Assembly (NCBI GenBank): GCA_036245805.1
Contig: BTRK01000003.1
Span: 39,325,215-39,389,214, forward strand
Length of the DNA stretch: 64,000 bases
From: Pristionchus mayeri
Taxonomy: Eukaryota; Nematoda; Chromadorea; Rhabditida; Neodiplogasteridae
Direction: 5' to 3'
Below the pieces are notes generated by a model that saw only the letters and a program-made list of their open reading frames with translations, made no database searches and was not told the DNA's origin. Shown piece by piece: positions 22,381-34,382 of the stretch (within the stretch, counting starts at the first letter, position 1; every line of letters starts with the position of its first letter). The position numbers and the translations under genes were made by a program.

Positions 22381-25300
22381 ACGATAATTCAAACGAAAAA
22401 TTAGGCGTGCCTATCGCGCGTGTTTCTCTTAGTATTGTGCATTTATACGGTTGATTTTGATTCAAAACAACAAAATCAATTATAAATTGAAACTTCTAAG
22501 AAATTCACAAAATAGCCGAATTTTTGCACTTGCAACTTTCCCGTTCCACCGTGATATTATCAGCTGGTGATTCTAAACATGAGCAATATCGATAGGTAGC
22601 TTTTGATTATAAAACATTCTCTCATTTGATGTGGTGAACACGAACTTCTACATGTGTTTTTCAATGACCTCCTTTCCTCCTCACAATCAGAGGCATCAAA
22701 TTGGGCGGCCCCAGTGGGATAATACGATATACGAGAAAGATACGAGAAAGATATTAGCAACGAGAAAGTGATTAATGACGAGGCTACTATGTTGATGGTT
22801 TGTGTATTTTCTTCAACATTGTCATGGAAATGTATCATCATCAGAATATCTTCAACTACAATTGGGATCAAAATAAGAAAAAACGCGCGGGATTGTGTAG
22901 GAGTCTTGATCCTACGTTTAAAATCTAAAAAGAAGATCAATGAACATCTGTAGACCAACAATACTCAGCGACCTACAATAACTTTATCTCTAAACTCGAA
23001 TAACGAAACCTTGGAAACATAAGCGTATGGAATCATCAGGTGACATCCTACGTCGTAACTTGAAAATTTGTTTCGATAACGGTACAGAGGACGCTTGATT
23101 GCCCTCACTACGAAATTTATATTTGTGTGCTTCTTGACAGAGTTTCAACAAACTACTGCACACAGGCAATTCTATTCAGCTTTGAAGTATAAGTGAAGCG
23201 CAAATTAGTGAGGTACGTGGAAACAAAAAAATATGAAATTATCAATAACGATGAGGATCCAGCTCAAAACACTGAGTGATCGCTAGTATTCATTTTCATT
23301 TTATCAAATCTACATAGTAATCAAATTTAACTCATAAACAAGACCAATGAATCGTAAACAAACGAATCACTGATAATACATTGCATACTCGGAACACCAA
23401 ACCACGTTGCTTATGATGATGTAAAATCGCACCACTTTCACTGAGAGATCTGACTTAGTTTTCGTTATAAATTCAAAAGAATTTGAAAAACTAACCTAAA
23501 AACCTTCAACCAAAGAGGGCGAGGTTTGAGATTAGCTTTGACTTCCTGTTTATAACGTAGGAAACTGATCAATGAACAGCTTGCTCCCAACAAGACCCCC
23601 TTTTACCATACAACTTTTATCTCTAACCTCGGATGAAGAAACAAAGCGTGTACAACAGCAACATAAGGGACTAGAAATATCAGAGATCAAAGATCAATTA
23701 GGAGGAGGAGGAAGAGTCAAGGAATCGCTGGTACTCATTGCATGTCCGCCAGTGAACATTCCGGAGAAGGGCCTCAACATGAAAGCACTACTTTAGAACT
23801 AAAAATGCAAATGAAATTGTGAGCATTTGCATTCCGCTTATTTGGAGAACGAGAGAAACGTAATTCTTGCATGTGATCATTTCAATATTCCAGACACACT
23901 CACATTATCTCTGTCCAATTAAGCATAGTGTGGAATGGAGATTTCCATCCATCTCCATTTCTTGACGTCTATTGGATCGTTGTTGCAATAACCCCACACA
24001 AACATCATCTCGAAAAAAGAAATATAGACCAGAAAGATGGACATAGATAGATTTTTCCTTCACCTGATGTCTCTTGGATTTGCTCGAAGGCGACATTGGG
24101 CATCCACTTGTTCTTGTTCATCAGATAGCACGTGGCAATTGTAGCAGAACGAGTACGACCAGCCTCAATTAGAGAGCATTATATATTAGAAAGGAGGAGA
24201 TGGCTAGGAGTTGCATTTCAAATTCATGCTTGAAGAAGAGCAATGGTAAGGCAGATTCGAGAGTATTGTGTTCGTTGCCAACAAATTTTCATTTTACATG
24301 CTCTCACATGCTTGGAAAAAAGTAGGTGAATAACGGTTGCAGCTATTACACATGACATGGTAATTGCTCGCAATGATCATTTACAAGCGTCATGGAGTCA
24401 ATCATAACTTCTAAATTTATTTTTCGTCATAGAACTCCATTTAGTTTCGTTTGCCATGGATATCTGTTTAGTCGCATTAGCAGTCCTCGTTAATCAGTTG
24501 GCCATATGTTCTGGATTGAACAATCAACCATCTCTCTGACCTTGCTGTGGACGTAGACACTCTTTCCATCAGCAGCGATCTCCTTGATGAATGAGATTGC
24601 TCCAACGACCTCCACGCGACGGTCCTAGAGATAGGAGAGAGGGAGGAGACGGTCCTAGCGATAGGAGAGGGGAGGATAGTGTCGTAGAGATAGGATGGGG
24701 GGGAAGAATACGGTCCTAGGTAGAAGTGAGAAATGAAAGAGGCTAGTTCGCTGATTCAATCCTCTTGAAACAATCGTGAAACACCAACCATCATATTCGT
24801 CAAATACCAAAATCTATTTTCAGCTCTCAATATATTCCCTGTTTGTCTTCACGTTCTCTGCAGATGTCACAAATTGATCGAGATCGATGGAACATCCGAC
24901 GATTCCATCCACAATCTCCTTCCGATACTCTTAAAGAAATTCCATCGAAGATTTTACATTTACCTCAATCGAACTCGCAGGGTTTTCAAATTGTATTCTT
25001 GTATTCTGAGAATTCTATTAGATTTAAATCAAATTATTCCAATCAATTTCATAAATAATTCATGCTGCTCATCACGATAATTCGGAATTGAAAAATTCAG
25101 TGCAGCTATCTGCAAATGTCTTGTTTCACGATGTTATCAATAACTGGTTGCAATCAGGTTTTGCAATTTCAATGCATCATTTAGGTGAGCAACAAACACA
25201 AAAACTGTAAGAACTCGCAACTTGATCGCGTAAAATGGAAGCTCGTGCAGTTGCAACTTTCTCGCACCACAGGGATATAATCAAGTTAGGTAATGAAATA

Positions 25301-25420
25301 CAAAAAAACCAATACTAACAAACAATAAAGCTTTTGCTCCGGTGTGGACAAACTTCAACATGGATGGCGATACGAACCTATTTTGTCATTTTCTTATTTA
25401 GAAAGAAATCGAATTATCTC
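22381..25420. repeat. Duplication unit U1 (3,040 bp)
   Basis: This is the first of a direct tandem series. U2 starts 3,040 bp later with the same ACGATAATTCAAACG start. Compared with U2 it holds an extra 433 bp around 23.0-23.44 kb. It carries two broken exons of the PTPMT1-like phosphatase on the minus strand and a short four-unit minisatellite at 24619-24720. Sequence order parallels 46.5-48.8 kb, the region of the most complete phosphatase gene. Confidence 0.9.
24064..24618 (-). pseudogene. PTPMT1-like phosphatase exon remnants in U1
   Basis: The minus strand shows the C-terminal exon (24064-24163: AGRTRSATIATCYLMNKNKW), 5 bp shorter than its counterpart at 48.3 kb and therefore frame-shifted after the AFE residues. 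It also shows the active-site exon (24541-24618: SFIKEIAADGKSVYVHSK), which has Ser in place of the catalytic Cys. The 5' part of the latter exon is replaced by minisatellite sequence at 24619. Confidence 0.8.
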
Positions 25421-28027
25421 ACGATAATTCAAACGAAAAATTAGGCGTGCCTATCGCGCGTGTTTCTCTTAGTATTGTGCATTTATACGGTTGATTTTGA
25501 TTCAAAACAACAAAATCAATTATAAATTGAAACTTCTAAGAAATTCACAAAATAGCAGAATTTTTGCACTAGCAACTTTCCCGTTCCACCGTGATATTAT
25601 CAGCTGGTGATTCTAAACATGAGCAATATCGATGGGTAGCTTTTGATTATAAAACATTCTCTCATTTGATGTGGTGAACACGAACTTCTACATGTGTTTT
25701 TCAATGACCTCCTTTCCTCCTCACAATCAGAGGCATCAAATTGGGCGGCCCCAGTGGGATAATACGATATACGAGAAAGATACGAGAAAGATATTAGCTA
25801 CGAGAAAGTGATTAATGACGAGGCTACTATGTTGATGGTTTGTGTATTTTCTTCAACATTGTCATGGAAATATATCATCATCAGAATATCTTCAACTACA
25901 ATTGGGATCAACATAAGAAAAACGCGCGGGATTGTGTAGGAGTCTTGATCCTACGTTTAAAAACTAAAAAGAAGATCAATGAACATCTGTAGACCAACAA
26001 TACTCAGCGACCTACAATAACTTTATCTCTAAACTCGAAAAATGAAACCTTGAAATCTGACTTAGTTTTCGTTATAAATTCAAAGGAATTTGAAAAACTA
26101 ACCTAAAAACCTTCAACCAAAGAGGGCGAGGTTTGAGATTAGCTTTGACTTCCTGTTTATAACGTAGGAAACTGATCAATGAACAGCTTGCTCCCAACAA
26201 GACCCCCTTTTACCATACAACTTTTATCTCTAACCTCGGATGAAGAAACAAAGCGTGTACAACAGCAACATAAGGGACTAGAAATATCAGAGATCAAAGA
26301 TCAATTCGGAGGAGGAGGAAGAGTCAAGGAATCGCTGGTACTCATTGCATGTCCGCCAGTGAACATTCCGGAGAAGGGCCTCAACATGAAAGCACTACTT
26401 TAGAACTAAAAATGCAAATGAAATTGTGAGCATTTGCATTCCGCTTATTTGGAGAACGAGAGAAACGTAATTCTTGCATGTGATCATTTCAATATTCCAG
26501 ACACACTCACATTATCTCTGTCCAATTAAGCATAGTGTGGAATGGAGATTTCCATCCATCTCCATTTCTTGACGTCTATTGGATCGTTGTTGCAATAACC
26601 CCACACAAACATCATCTCGAAAAAAGAAATATAGACCAGAAAGATGGACATAGATAGATTTTTCCTTCACCTGATGTCTCTTGGATTTGCTCGAAGGCGA
26701 CATTGGGCATCCACTTGTTCTTGTTCATCAGATAGCACGTGGCAATTGTAGCAGAACGAGTACGACCAGCCTCAATTAGAGAGCATTATATATTAGAAAG
26801 GAGGAGATGGCTAGGAGTTGCATTTCAAATTCATGCTTGAAGAAGAGCAATGGTAAGGCAGATTCGAGAGTATTGTGTTCGTTGCCAACAAATTTTCATT
26901 TTACATGCTCTCACATGCTTGGAAAAAAGTAGGTGAATAACGGTTGCAGCTATTACACATGACATGGTAATTGCTCGCAATGATCATTTACAAGCGTCAT
27001 GGAGTCAATCATAACTTCTAAATTTATTTTTCGTCATAGAACTCCATTTAGTTTCGTTTGCCATGGATATCTGTTTAGTCGCATTAGCAGTCCTCGTTAA
27101 TCAGTTGGCCATATGTTCTGGATTGAACAATCAACCATCTCTCTGACCTTGCTGTGGACGTAGACACTCTTTCCATCAGCAGCGATCTCCTTGATGAATG
27201 AGATTGCTCCAACGACCTCCACGCGACGGTCCTAGAGATAGGAGAGAGGGAGGAGACGGTCCTAGCGATAGGAGAGGGGAGGATAGTGTCGTAGAGATAG
27301 GATGGGGGGGAAGAATACGGTCCTAGGTAGAAGTGAGAAATGAAAGAGGCTAGTTCGCTGATTCAATCCTCTTGAAACAATCGTGAAACACCAACCATCA
27401 TATTCGTCAAATACCAAAATCTATTTTCAGCTCTCAATATATTCCCTGTTTGTCTTCACGTTCTCTGCAGATGTCACAAATTGATCGAGATCGATGGAAC
27501 ATCCGACGATTCCATCCACAATCTCCTTCCGATACTCTTAAAGAAATTCCATCGAAGATTTTACATTTACCTCAATCGAACTCGCAGGGTTTTCAAATTG
27601 TATTCTTGTATTCTGAGAATTCTATTAGATTTAAATCAAATTATTCCAATCAATTTCATAAATAATTCATGCTGCTCATCACGATAATTCGGAATTGAAA
27701 AATTCAGTGCAGCTATCTGCAAATGTCTTGTTTCACGATGTTATCAATAACTGGTTGCAATCAGGTTTTGCAATTTCAATGCATCATTTAGGTGAGCAAC
27801 AAACACAAAAACTGTAAGAACTCGCAACTTGATCGCGTAAAATGGAAGCTCGTGCAGTTGCAACTTTCTCGCACCACAGGGATATAATCAAGTTAGGTAA
27901 TGAAATACAAAAAAACCAATACTAACAAACAATAAAGCTTTTGCTCCGGTGTGGACAAACTTCAACATGGATGGCGATACGAACCTATTTTGTCATTTTC
28001 TTATTTAGAAAGAAATCGAATTATCTC
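25421..28027. repeat. Duplication unit U2 (2,607 bp)
   Basis: Direct copy of U1 with very few substitutions and a 433-bp deletion near 26.05 kb. It contains the same exon remnants and the same four-unit minisatellite (27226-27327). Confidence 0.92.
26671..27225 (-). pseudogene. PTPMT1-like phosphatase exon remnants in U2
   Basis: Copy of the U1 remnants shifted by 2,607 bp. The same 5-bp deletion, Ser substitution and truncated active-site exon are present, so these changes predate the tandem duplication. Confidence 0.8.
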
Positions 28028-28257
28028 ACGATAATTCAAACGAAAAATTAGGCGTGCCTATCGCGCGTGTTTCTCTTAGTATTGTGCATTTATACGGTTG
28101 ATTTTGATTCAAAACAACAAAATCAATTATAAATTGAAACTTCTAAGAAATTCACAAAATAGCAGAATTTTTGCACTAGCAACTTTCCCGTTCCACCGTG
28201 ATATTATCAGCTGGTGATTCTAAACATGAGCAATATCGATGGGTAGCTTTTGATTAT
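28028..28257. repeat. Truncated third duplication unit U3
   Basis: The first 230 bp of the unit repeat again and then break at GCTTTTGATTATAA, joining sequence that corresponds to about 24.4 kb in U1. This junction is also the left edge of the large palindrome. Confidence 0.88.
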
Positions 28258-31200
28258 AACAAGCGTCATGGAGTCAATCATAACTTCTAAATTTATTTTT
28301 CGTCATAGAACTCCATTTAGTTTCGTTTGCCATGGATATCTGTTTAGTCGCATTAGCAGTCCTCGTTAATCAGTTGGCCATATGTTCTGGATTGAACAAT
28401 CAACCATCTCTCTGACCTTGCTGTGGACGTAGACACTCTTTCCATCAGCAGCGATCTCCTTGATGAATGAGATTGCTCCAACGACCTCCACGCGCCCCGT
28501 CGAACCGCTGAAGTCTGAATGAGGGTTACGGTAACAGCAGGAGCTCGATCAATCATTATGGTGCTCTACTGCACATCTAATTCTTCACTTCGAATGATAT
28601 GCTAAACACCTATCATAAAGCTGTGTGTTCATAAGTTTAGCGCGATTAATAACTTTCCATTCCTAGTTTACAATAGTGATGAATCATCACTAATCCATTG
28701 CTCGCCCTCTAATTGGAAAATTGGTGTTGTTTTTTCGGATAGGTTTCATGTGCGCTATGTAAAGGAAAGTTTATCCGCTGTATAACGCACCTGAAACATA
28801 TTTGAAAAGAGAGCAAACATTGTCCATTATAAAACTCTAATTGCCACTATTGTAAACTGGGAATGAAAAGTTAATAATCGCGTGTAAACTAGAAATGGAA
28901 AGTAAAAACTTATGAACACACAACTTTATTATACATCATTCGATTCGTCTTTCCGAGATCTAGGTCTTGGGCATAAATTCAGATTGGGCATCGATTAGTG
29001 GTGAAAATGATTAATTGTAATCGGTTAACGAAAATGCAAATTAAGATATTGGCGGCCCAATTATTTAGGGACACTCGTAGGGGTGCTAGGAACAAATCGT
29101 TGTTTTCAGTTTGTTATCAAATTGATTTTCAAATGAGCTGTGAGGCTCCAAAGTTTTCATTTTTTGGACAGTAAAAACGTTGACGACCTAAATAAGGTCA
29201 GAAATTAGAGATTTTCCAAAAAGCTCGAAGCTATCGTGTAAGGAACCCTATGGACTATCCAAAAATGAAATTTGATTATTTTCGACTTTTCCAATGTGAA
29301 CTAGTCTATTCGATTCTTAGGTGGCACGCGTGTTAATAGGTTGTATGATAGTTGCCTAAACCACATGCACTCAACCCCATGACCTCGATTTACTTCAACT
29401 ATTCGTCCATGCCTTAGAGACTAGTTTTTTTTCTCGTTCGATCGCTCCACGCTTCGAAGAGTCGACGAAAGTATAAGAGTCAGTCGGATTTATAAAAGGT
29501 AAAATATGAAATGAGGGATATTTTTTGAAACATTAATTTCCTTATTGTATGGAAGAATATCTGCATGACACCAATCTCAACCGGAACACGCCGAATACAT
29601 CGCGTTGACGGAACACCGATACACTTGGTTTGCGAAATCGTTTCCCTTTTTGCGTCGTAAAATCCGGCATATAATAATAATAAAATTTTCATATAATAAT
29701 AATAATGCAATTTTGTCAAGTGATTCTGCTCGTATTAACCGCCTCAGATTGAATGAATAAGATTCTACTTAGAAGAACGCGCTAGAGAGCAAGCAAAGCT
29801 TGCGTACGGGTTTCCGGGGTAACAGGTATAACTTAGAACCTGCTCTAACCAAAAGGACGATGATGTTTGCAGAATTCAAAAATCACAAAGATCTTATTTT
29901 TTTTTAAATGTTACACAAATATTGTACACTGAAAAAAAAAGTAGAGCACTTTCGAGCGAATGTTAGGTAAAAATGGAAACCATTTTTTTCAGTGTACAAT
30001 TATTTGTGTAACATTTAAAAAAAAAAAAAGATCTTTGTGATTTTTGAATTCTGCAAACATCATCGTCCGTTTGGTTAGAGCAGGTTCTAAGTTATACCTG
30101 TTACCGGAAACCCGTACGCAATCGGCCGATTGGCTTTGCTTGCTCTCTAGCGCGTTCTTCTAAGTAGAATCTTATTCATTCAATCTGAGGCGGTTAATAC
30201 GAGCAGAATCACTTGACAAAATTGTATTATTATTATTATATGAAAATTTTATTATTATTATATGCCGGATTTTACGACGCAAAAAGGGAAACGATTTCGC
30301 AAACCAAGTGTATCGGTGTTCCGTCAACGCGATGTATTCGGCGTGTTCCGGTTGAGATTGGTGTCATGCAGATATTCTTCCATACAATAAGGAAATTAAT
30401 GTTTCAAAAAATATCCCTCATTTCATATTTTACCTTTTATAAATCCGACTGACTCTTATACTTTCGTCGACTCTTCGAAGCGTGGAGCGATCGAACGAGA
30501 AAAAAAACTAGTCTCTAAGGCATGGACGAATAGTTGAAGTAAATCGAGGTCATGGGGTTGAGTGCATGTGGTTTAGGCAACTATCATACAACCTATTAAC
30601 ACGCGTGCCACCTAAGAATCGAATAGACTAGTTCACATTGGAAAAGTCGAAAATAATCAAATTTCATTTTTGGATAGTCCATAGGGTTCCTTACACGATA
30701 GCTTCGAGCTTTTTGGAAAATCTCTAATTTCTGACCTTATTTAGGTCGTCAAAGTTTTTACTGTCCAAAAAATGAAAACTTTGGAGCCTCACAGCTCATT
30801 TGAAAATCAATTTGATAACAAACTGAAAACAACGATTTGTTCCTAGCACCCCTACGAGTGTCCCTAAATAATTGGGCCGCCAATATCTTAATTTGCATTT
30901 TCGTTAACCGATTACAATTAATCATTTTCACCACTAATCGATGCCCAATCTGAATTTATGCCCAAGACCTAGATCTCGGAAAGACGAATCGAATGATGTA
31001 TAATAAAGTTGTGTGTTCATAAGTTTTTACTTTCCATTTCTAGTTTACACGCGATTATTAACTTTTCATTCCCAGTTTACAATAGTGGTAATTAGAGTTT
31101 TATAATGGACAATGTTTGCTCTCTTTTCAAATATGTTTCAGGTGCGTTATACAGCGGATAAACTTTCCTTTACATAGCGCACATGAAACCTATCCGAAAA

Positions 31201-31674
31201 AACAACACCAATTTTCCAATTAGAGGGCGAGCAATGGATTAGTGATGATTCATCACTATTGTAAACTAGGAATGGAAAGTTATTAATCGCGCTAAACTTA
31301 TGAACACACAGCTTTATGATAGGTGTTTAGCATATCATTCGAAGTGAAGAATTAGATGTGCAGTAGAGCACCATAATGATTGATCGAGCTCCTGCTGTTA
31401 CCGTAACCCTCATTCAGACTTCAGCGGTTCGACGGGGCGCGTGGAGGTCGTTGGAGCAATCTCATTCATCAAGGAGATCGCTGCTGATGGAAAGAGTGTC
31501 TACGTCCACAGCAAGGTCAGAGAGATGGTTGATTGTTCAATCCAGAACATATGGCCAACTGATTAACGAGGACTGCTAATGCGACTAAACAGATATCCAT
31601 GGCAAACGAAACTAAATGGAGTTCTATGACGAAAAATAAATTTAGAAGTTATGATTGACTCCATGACGCTTGTA
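28258..31674. repeat. Near-perfect 3.4-kb palindrome
   Basis: Positions x and 59,932 minus x are complementary across 28258-31674, so each arm is about 1.7 kb around an axis at 29,966. The central spacer is about 50 bp, flanked by T/A runs and GTACACTGAAAAAA. Differences are few: small indels near 29,800/30,120, where the right arm has extra sequence around ATCGGCCGATTGG, and rare substitutions. The open frames on opposite strands (29480-29719 and 30213-30452) are mirror images and are not supported as genes. Confidence 0.93.
28417..28514 (-). pseudogene. PTPMT1-like active-site exon, left palindrome arm
   Basis: A full-length 98-bp exon with acceptor and donor-like borders reads FSGSTGRVEVVGA followed by ISFIKEIAADGKSVYVHSK. 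The catalytic Cys position is Ser. The donor is GTCAGA rather than the GTGAGA seen at 48.7 kb. Confidence 0.8.
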
Positions 31675-31992
31675 AATGATCATTGCGAGCAATTACCATG
31701 TCATGTGTAATAGCTGCAACCGTTATTCACCTACTTTTTTCCAAGCATGTGAGAGCATGTAAAATGAAAATTTGTTGGCAACGAACACAATACTCTCGAA
31801 TCTGCCTTACCATTGCTCTTCTTCAAGCATGAATTTGAAATGCAACTCCTAGCCATCTCCTCCTTTCTAATATATAATGCTCTCTAATTGAGGCTGGTCG
31901 TACTCGTTCTGCTACAATTGCCACGTGCTATCTGATGAACAAGAACAAGTGGATGCCCAATGTCGCCTTCGAGCAAATCCAAGAGACATCAG
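31418..31992 (+). pseudogene. PTPMT1-like phosphatase exon remnants, right palindrome arm and beyond
   Basis: The active-site exon (31418-31515, VHSK, Ser at the catalytic position) is the mirror of 28417-28514. About 380 bp downstream lies the AGRTRSATIATCYL exon (31893-31992) with the same 5-bp deletion as in U1. Order and orientation are those of a gene, but the frame is broken. Confidence 0.8.
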
Positions 31993-33942
31993 GTGAAGGA
32001 AAAATCTATCTATGTCCATCTTTCTGGTCTATATTTCTTTTTTCGAGATGATGTTTGTGTGGGGTTATTGCAACAACGATCCAATAGACGTCAAGAAATG
32101 GAGATGGATGGAAATCTCCATTCCACACTATGCTTAATTGGACAGAGATAATGTGAGTGTGTCTGGAATATTGAAATGATCACATGCAAGAATTACGTTT
32201 CTCTCGTTCTCCAAATAAGCGGAATGCAAATGCTCACAATTTCATTTGCATTTTTAGTTCTAAAGTAGTGCTTTCATGTTGAGGCCCTTCTCCGGAATGT
32301 TCACTGGCGGACATGCAATGAGTACCAGCGATTCCTTGACTCTTCCTCCTCCTCCTAATTGATCTTTGATCTCTGATATTTCTAGTCCCTTATGTTGCTG
32401 TTGTACACGCTTTGTTTCTTCATCCGAGGTTAGAGATAAAAGTTGTATGGTAAAAGGGGGTCTTGTTGGGAGCAAGCTGTTCATTGATCAGTTTCCTACG
32501 TTATAAACAGGAAGTCAAAGCTAATCTCAAACCTCGCCCTCTTTGGTTGAAGGTTTTTAGGTTAGTTTTTCAAATTCCTTTGAATTTATAACGAAAACTA
32601 AGTCAGATTTCAAGGTTTCATTTTTCGAGTTTAGAGATAAAGTTATTGTAGGTCGCTGAGTATTGTTGGTCTACAGATGTTCATTGATCTTCTTTTTAGT
32701 TTTTAAACGTAGGATCAAGACTCCTACACAATCCCGCGCGTTTTTCTTATGTTGATCCCAATTGTAGTTGAAGATATTCTGATGATGATATATTTCCATG
32801 ACAATGTTGAAGAAAATACACAAACCATCAACATAGTAGCCTCGTCATTAATCACTTTCTCGTAGCTAATATCTTTCTCGTATCTTTCTCGTATATCGTA
32901 TTATCCCACTGGGGCCGCCCAATTTGATGCCTCTGATTGTGAGGAGGAAAGGAGGTCATTGAAAAACACATGTAGAAGTTCGTGTTCACCACATCAAATG
33001 AGAGAATGTTTTATAATCAAAAGCTACCCATCGATATTGCTCATGTTTAGAATCACCAGCTGATAATATCACGGTGGAACGGGAAAGTTGCTAGTGCAAA
33101 AATTCTGCTATTTTGTGAATTTCTTAGAAGTTTCAATTTATAATTGATTTTGTTGTTTTGAATCAAAATCAACCGTATAAATGCACAATACTAAGAGAAA
33201 CACGCGCGATAGGCACGCCTAATTTTTCGTTTGAATTATCGTGAGATAATTCGATTTCTTTCTAAATAAGAAAATGACAAAATAGGTTCGTATCGCCATC
33301 CATGTTGAAGTTTGTCCACACCGGAGCAAAAGCTTTATTGTTTGTTAGTATTGGTTTTTTTGTATTTCATTACCTAACTTGATTATATCCCTGTGGTGCG
33401 AGAAAGTTGCAACTGCACGAGCTTCCATTTTACGCGATCAAGTTGCGAGTTCTTACAGTTTTTGTGTTTGTTGCTCACCTAAATGATGCATTGAAATTGC
33501 AAAACCTGATTGCAACCAGTTATTGATAACATCGTGAAACAAGACATTTGCAGATAGCTGCACTGAATTTTTCAATTCCGAATTATCGTGATGAGCAGCA
33601 TGAATTATTTATGAAATTGATTGGAATAATTTGATTTAAATCTAATAGAATTCTCAGAATACAAGAATACAATTTGAAAACCCTGCGAGTTCGATTGAGG
33701 TAAATGTAAAATCTTCGATGGAATTTCTTTAAGAGTATCGGAAGGAGATTGTGGATGGAATCGTCGGATGTTCCATCGATCTCGATCAATTTGTGACATC
33801 TGCAGAGAACGTGAAGACAAACAGGGAATATATTGAGAGCTGAAAATAGATTTTGGTATTTGACGAATATGATGGTTGGTGTTTCACGATTGTTTCAAGA
33901 GGATTGAATCAGCGAACTAGCCTCTTTCATTTCTCACTTCTA
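31675..33942. repeat. Inverted duplication unit U4
   Basis: Beyond the palindrome edge the right side continues as an inverse copy of U2/U1 (for example 33605-33820 mirrors 27450-27665). It lacks the 433-bp segment, so it matches U2 better than U1. Confidence 0.88.
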
Positions 33943-34382
33943 CCTAGGACCGTATACTTCCCCCCCATCCTATCTCTACGACACTATCCTCCCCTCTCCT
34001 ATCGCTAGGACCGTCTCCTCCCTCTCTCCTATCTCTAGGACCGTCTCTCCCCCCCTCTCATATCCCTCAAACTCTAGGACCCTCTTCTCACCCCTCTCCT
34101 ATCTCTAGGACCATCGCCTCCCCCTCTCCTATCTTTAGGACCCTCTCCTTTCCCTCTCCTATATCTAGGACCGTCTCCCCCTCTCATATTTCTAGGACCC
34201 TCTCCTCCCCCCTCTTCTATCTCTAGGACCATCGACTCCCCCCTCTTCTATATCTAGGACCCTCTCCTCACCCCTCTCCTATTTCTAGGACCCTCTCCCC
34301 CCCCTCTCCTATTTCTAGGACCCTCTCCCCCCTCTCCTATTTCTAGGACCCTCTCCTCCCCTCTCTTCTATCTCTAGGACCA
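33943..34382. repeat. Expanded minisatellite of about 29-bp CT-rich units (about 15 copies)
   Basis: Units of the type CTCTCCTATCTCTAGGACCC recur about fifteen times with length variation. The inverse positions in U1 and U2 (24619-24720 and 27226-27327) hold only about four units. The array ends directly in CCAGGTGAGGGCGCG of the adjacent gene-fragment cluster. Confidence 0.9.

Noticed and set aside
29480..30452. Mirror-image 79-codon frames near the palindrome axis
   Set aside because: One frame is the inverse of the other by symmetry. No start context, splice signal or motif supports either.
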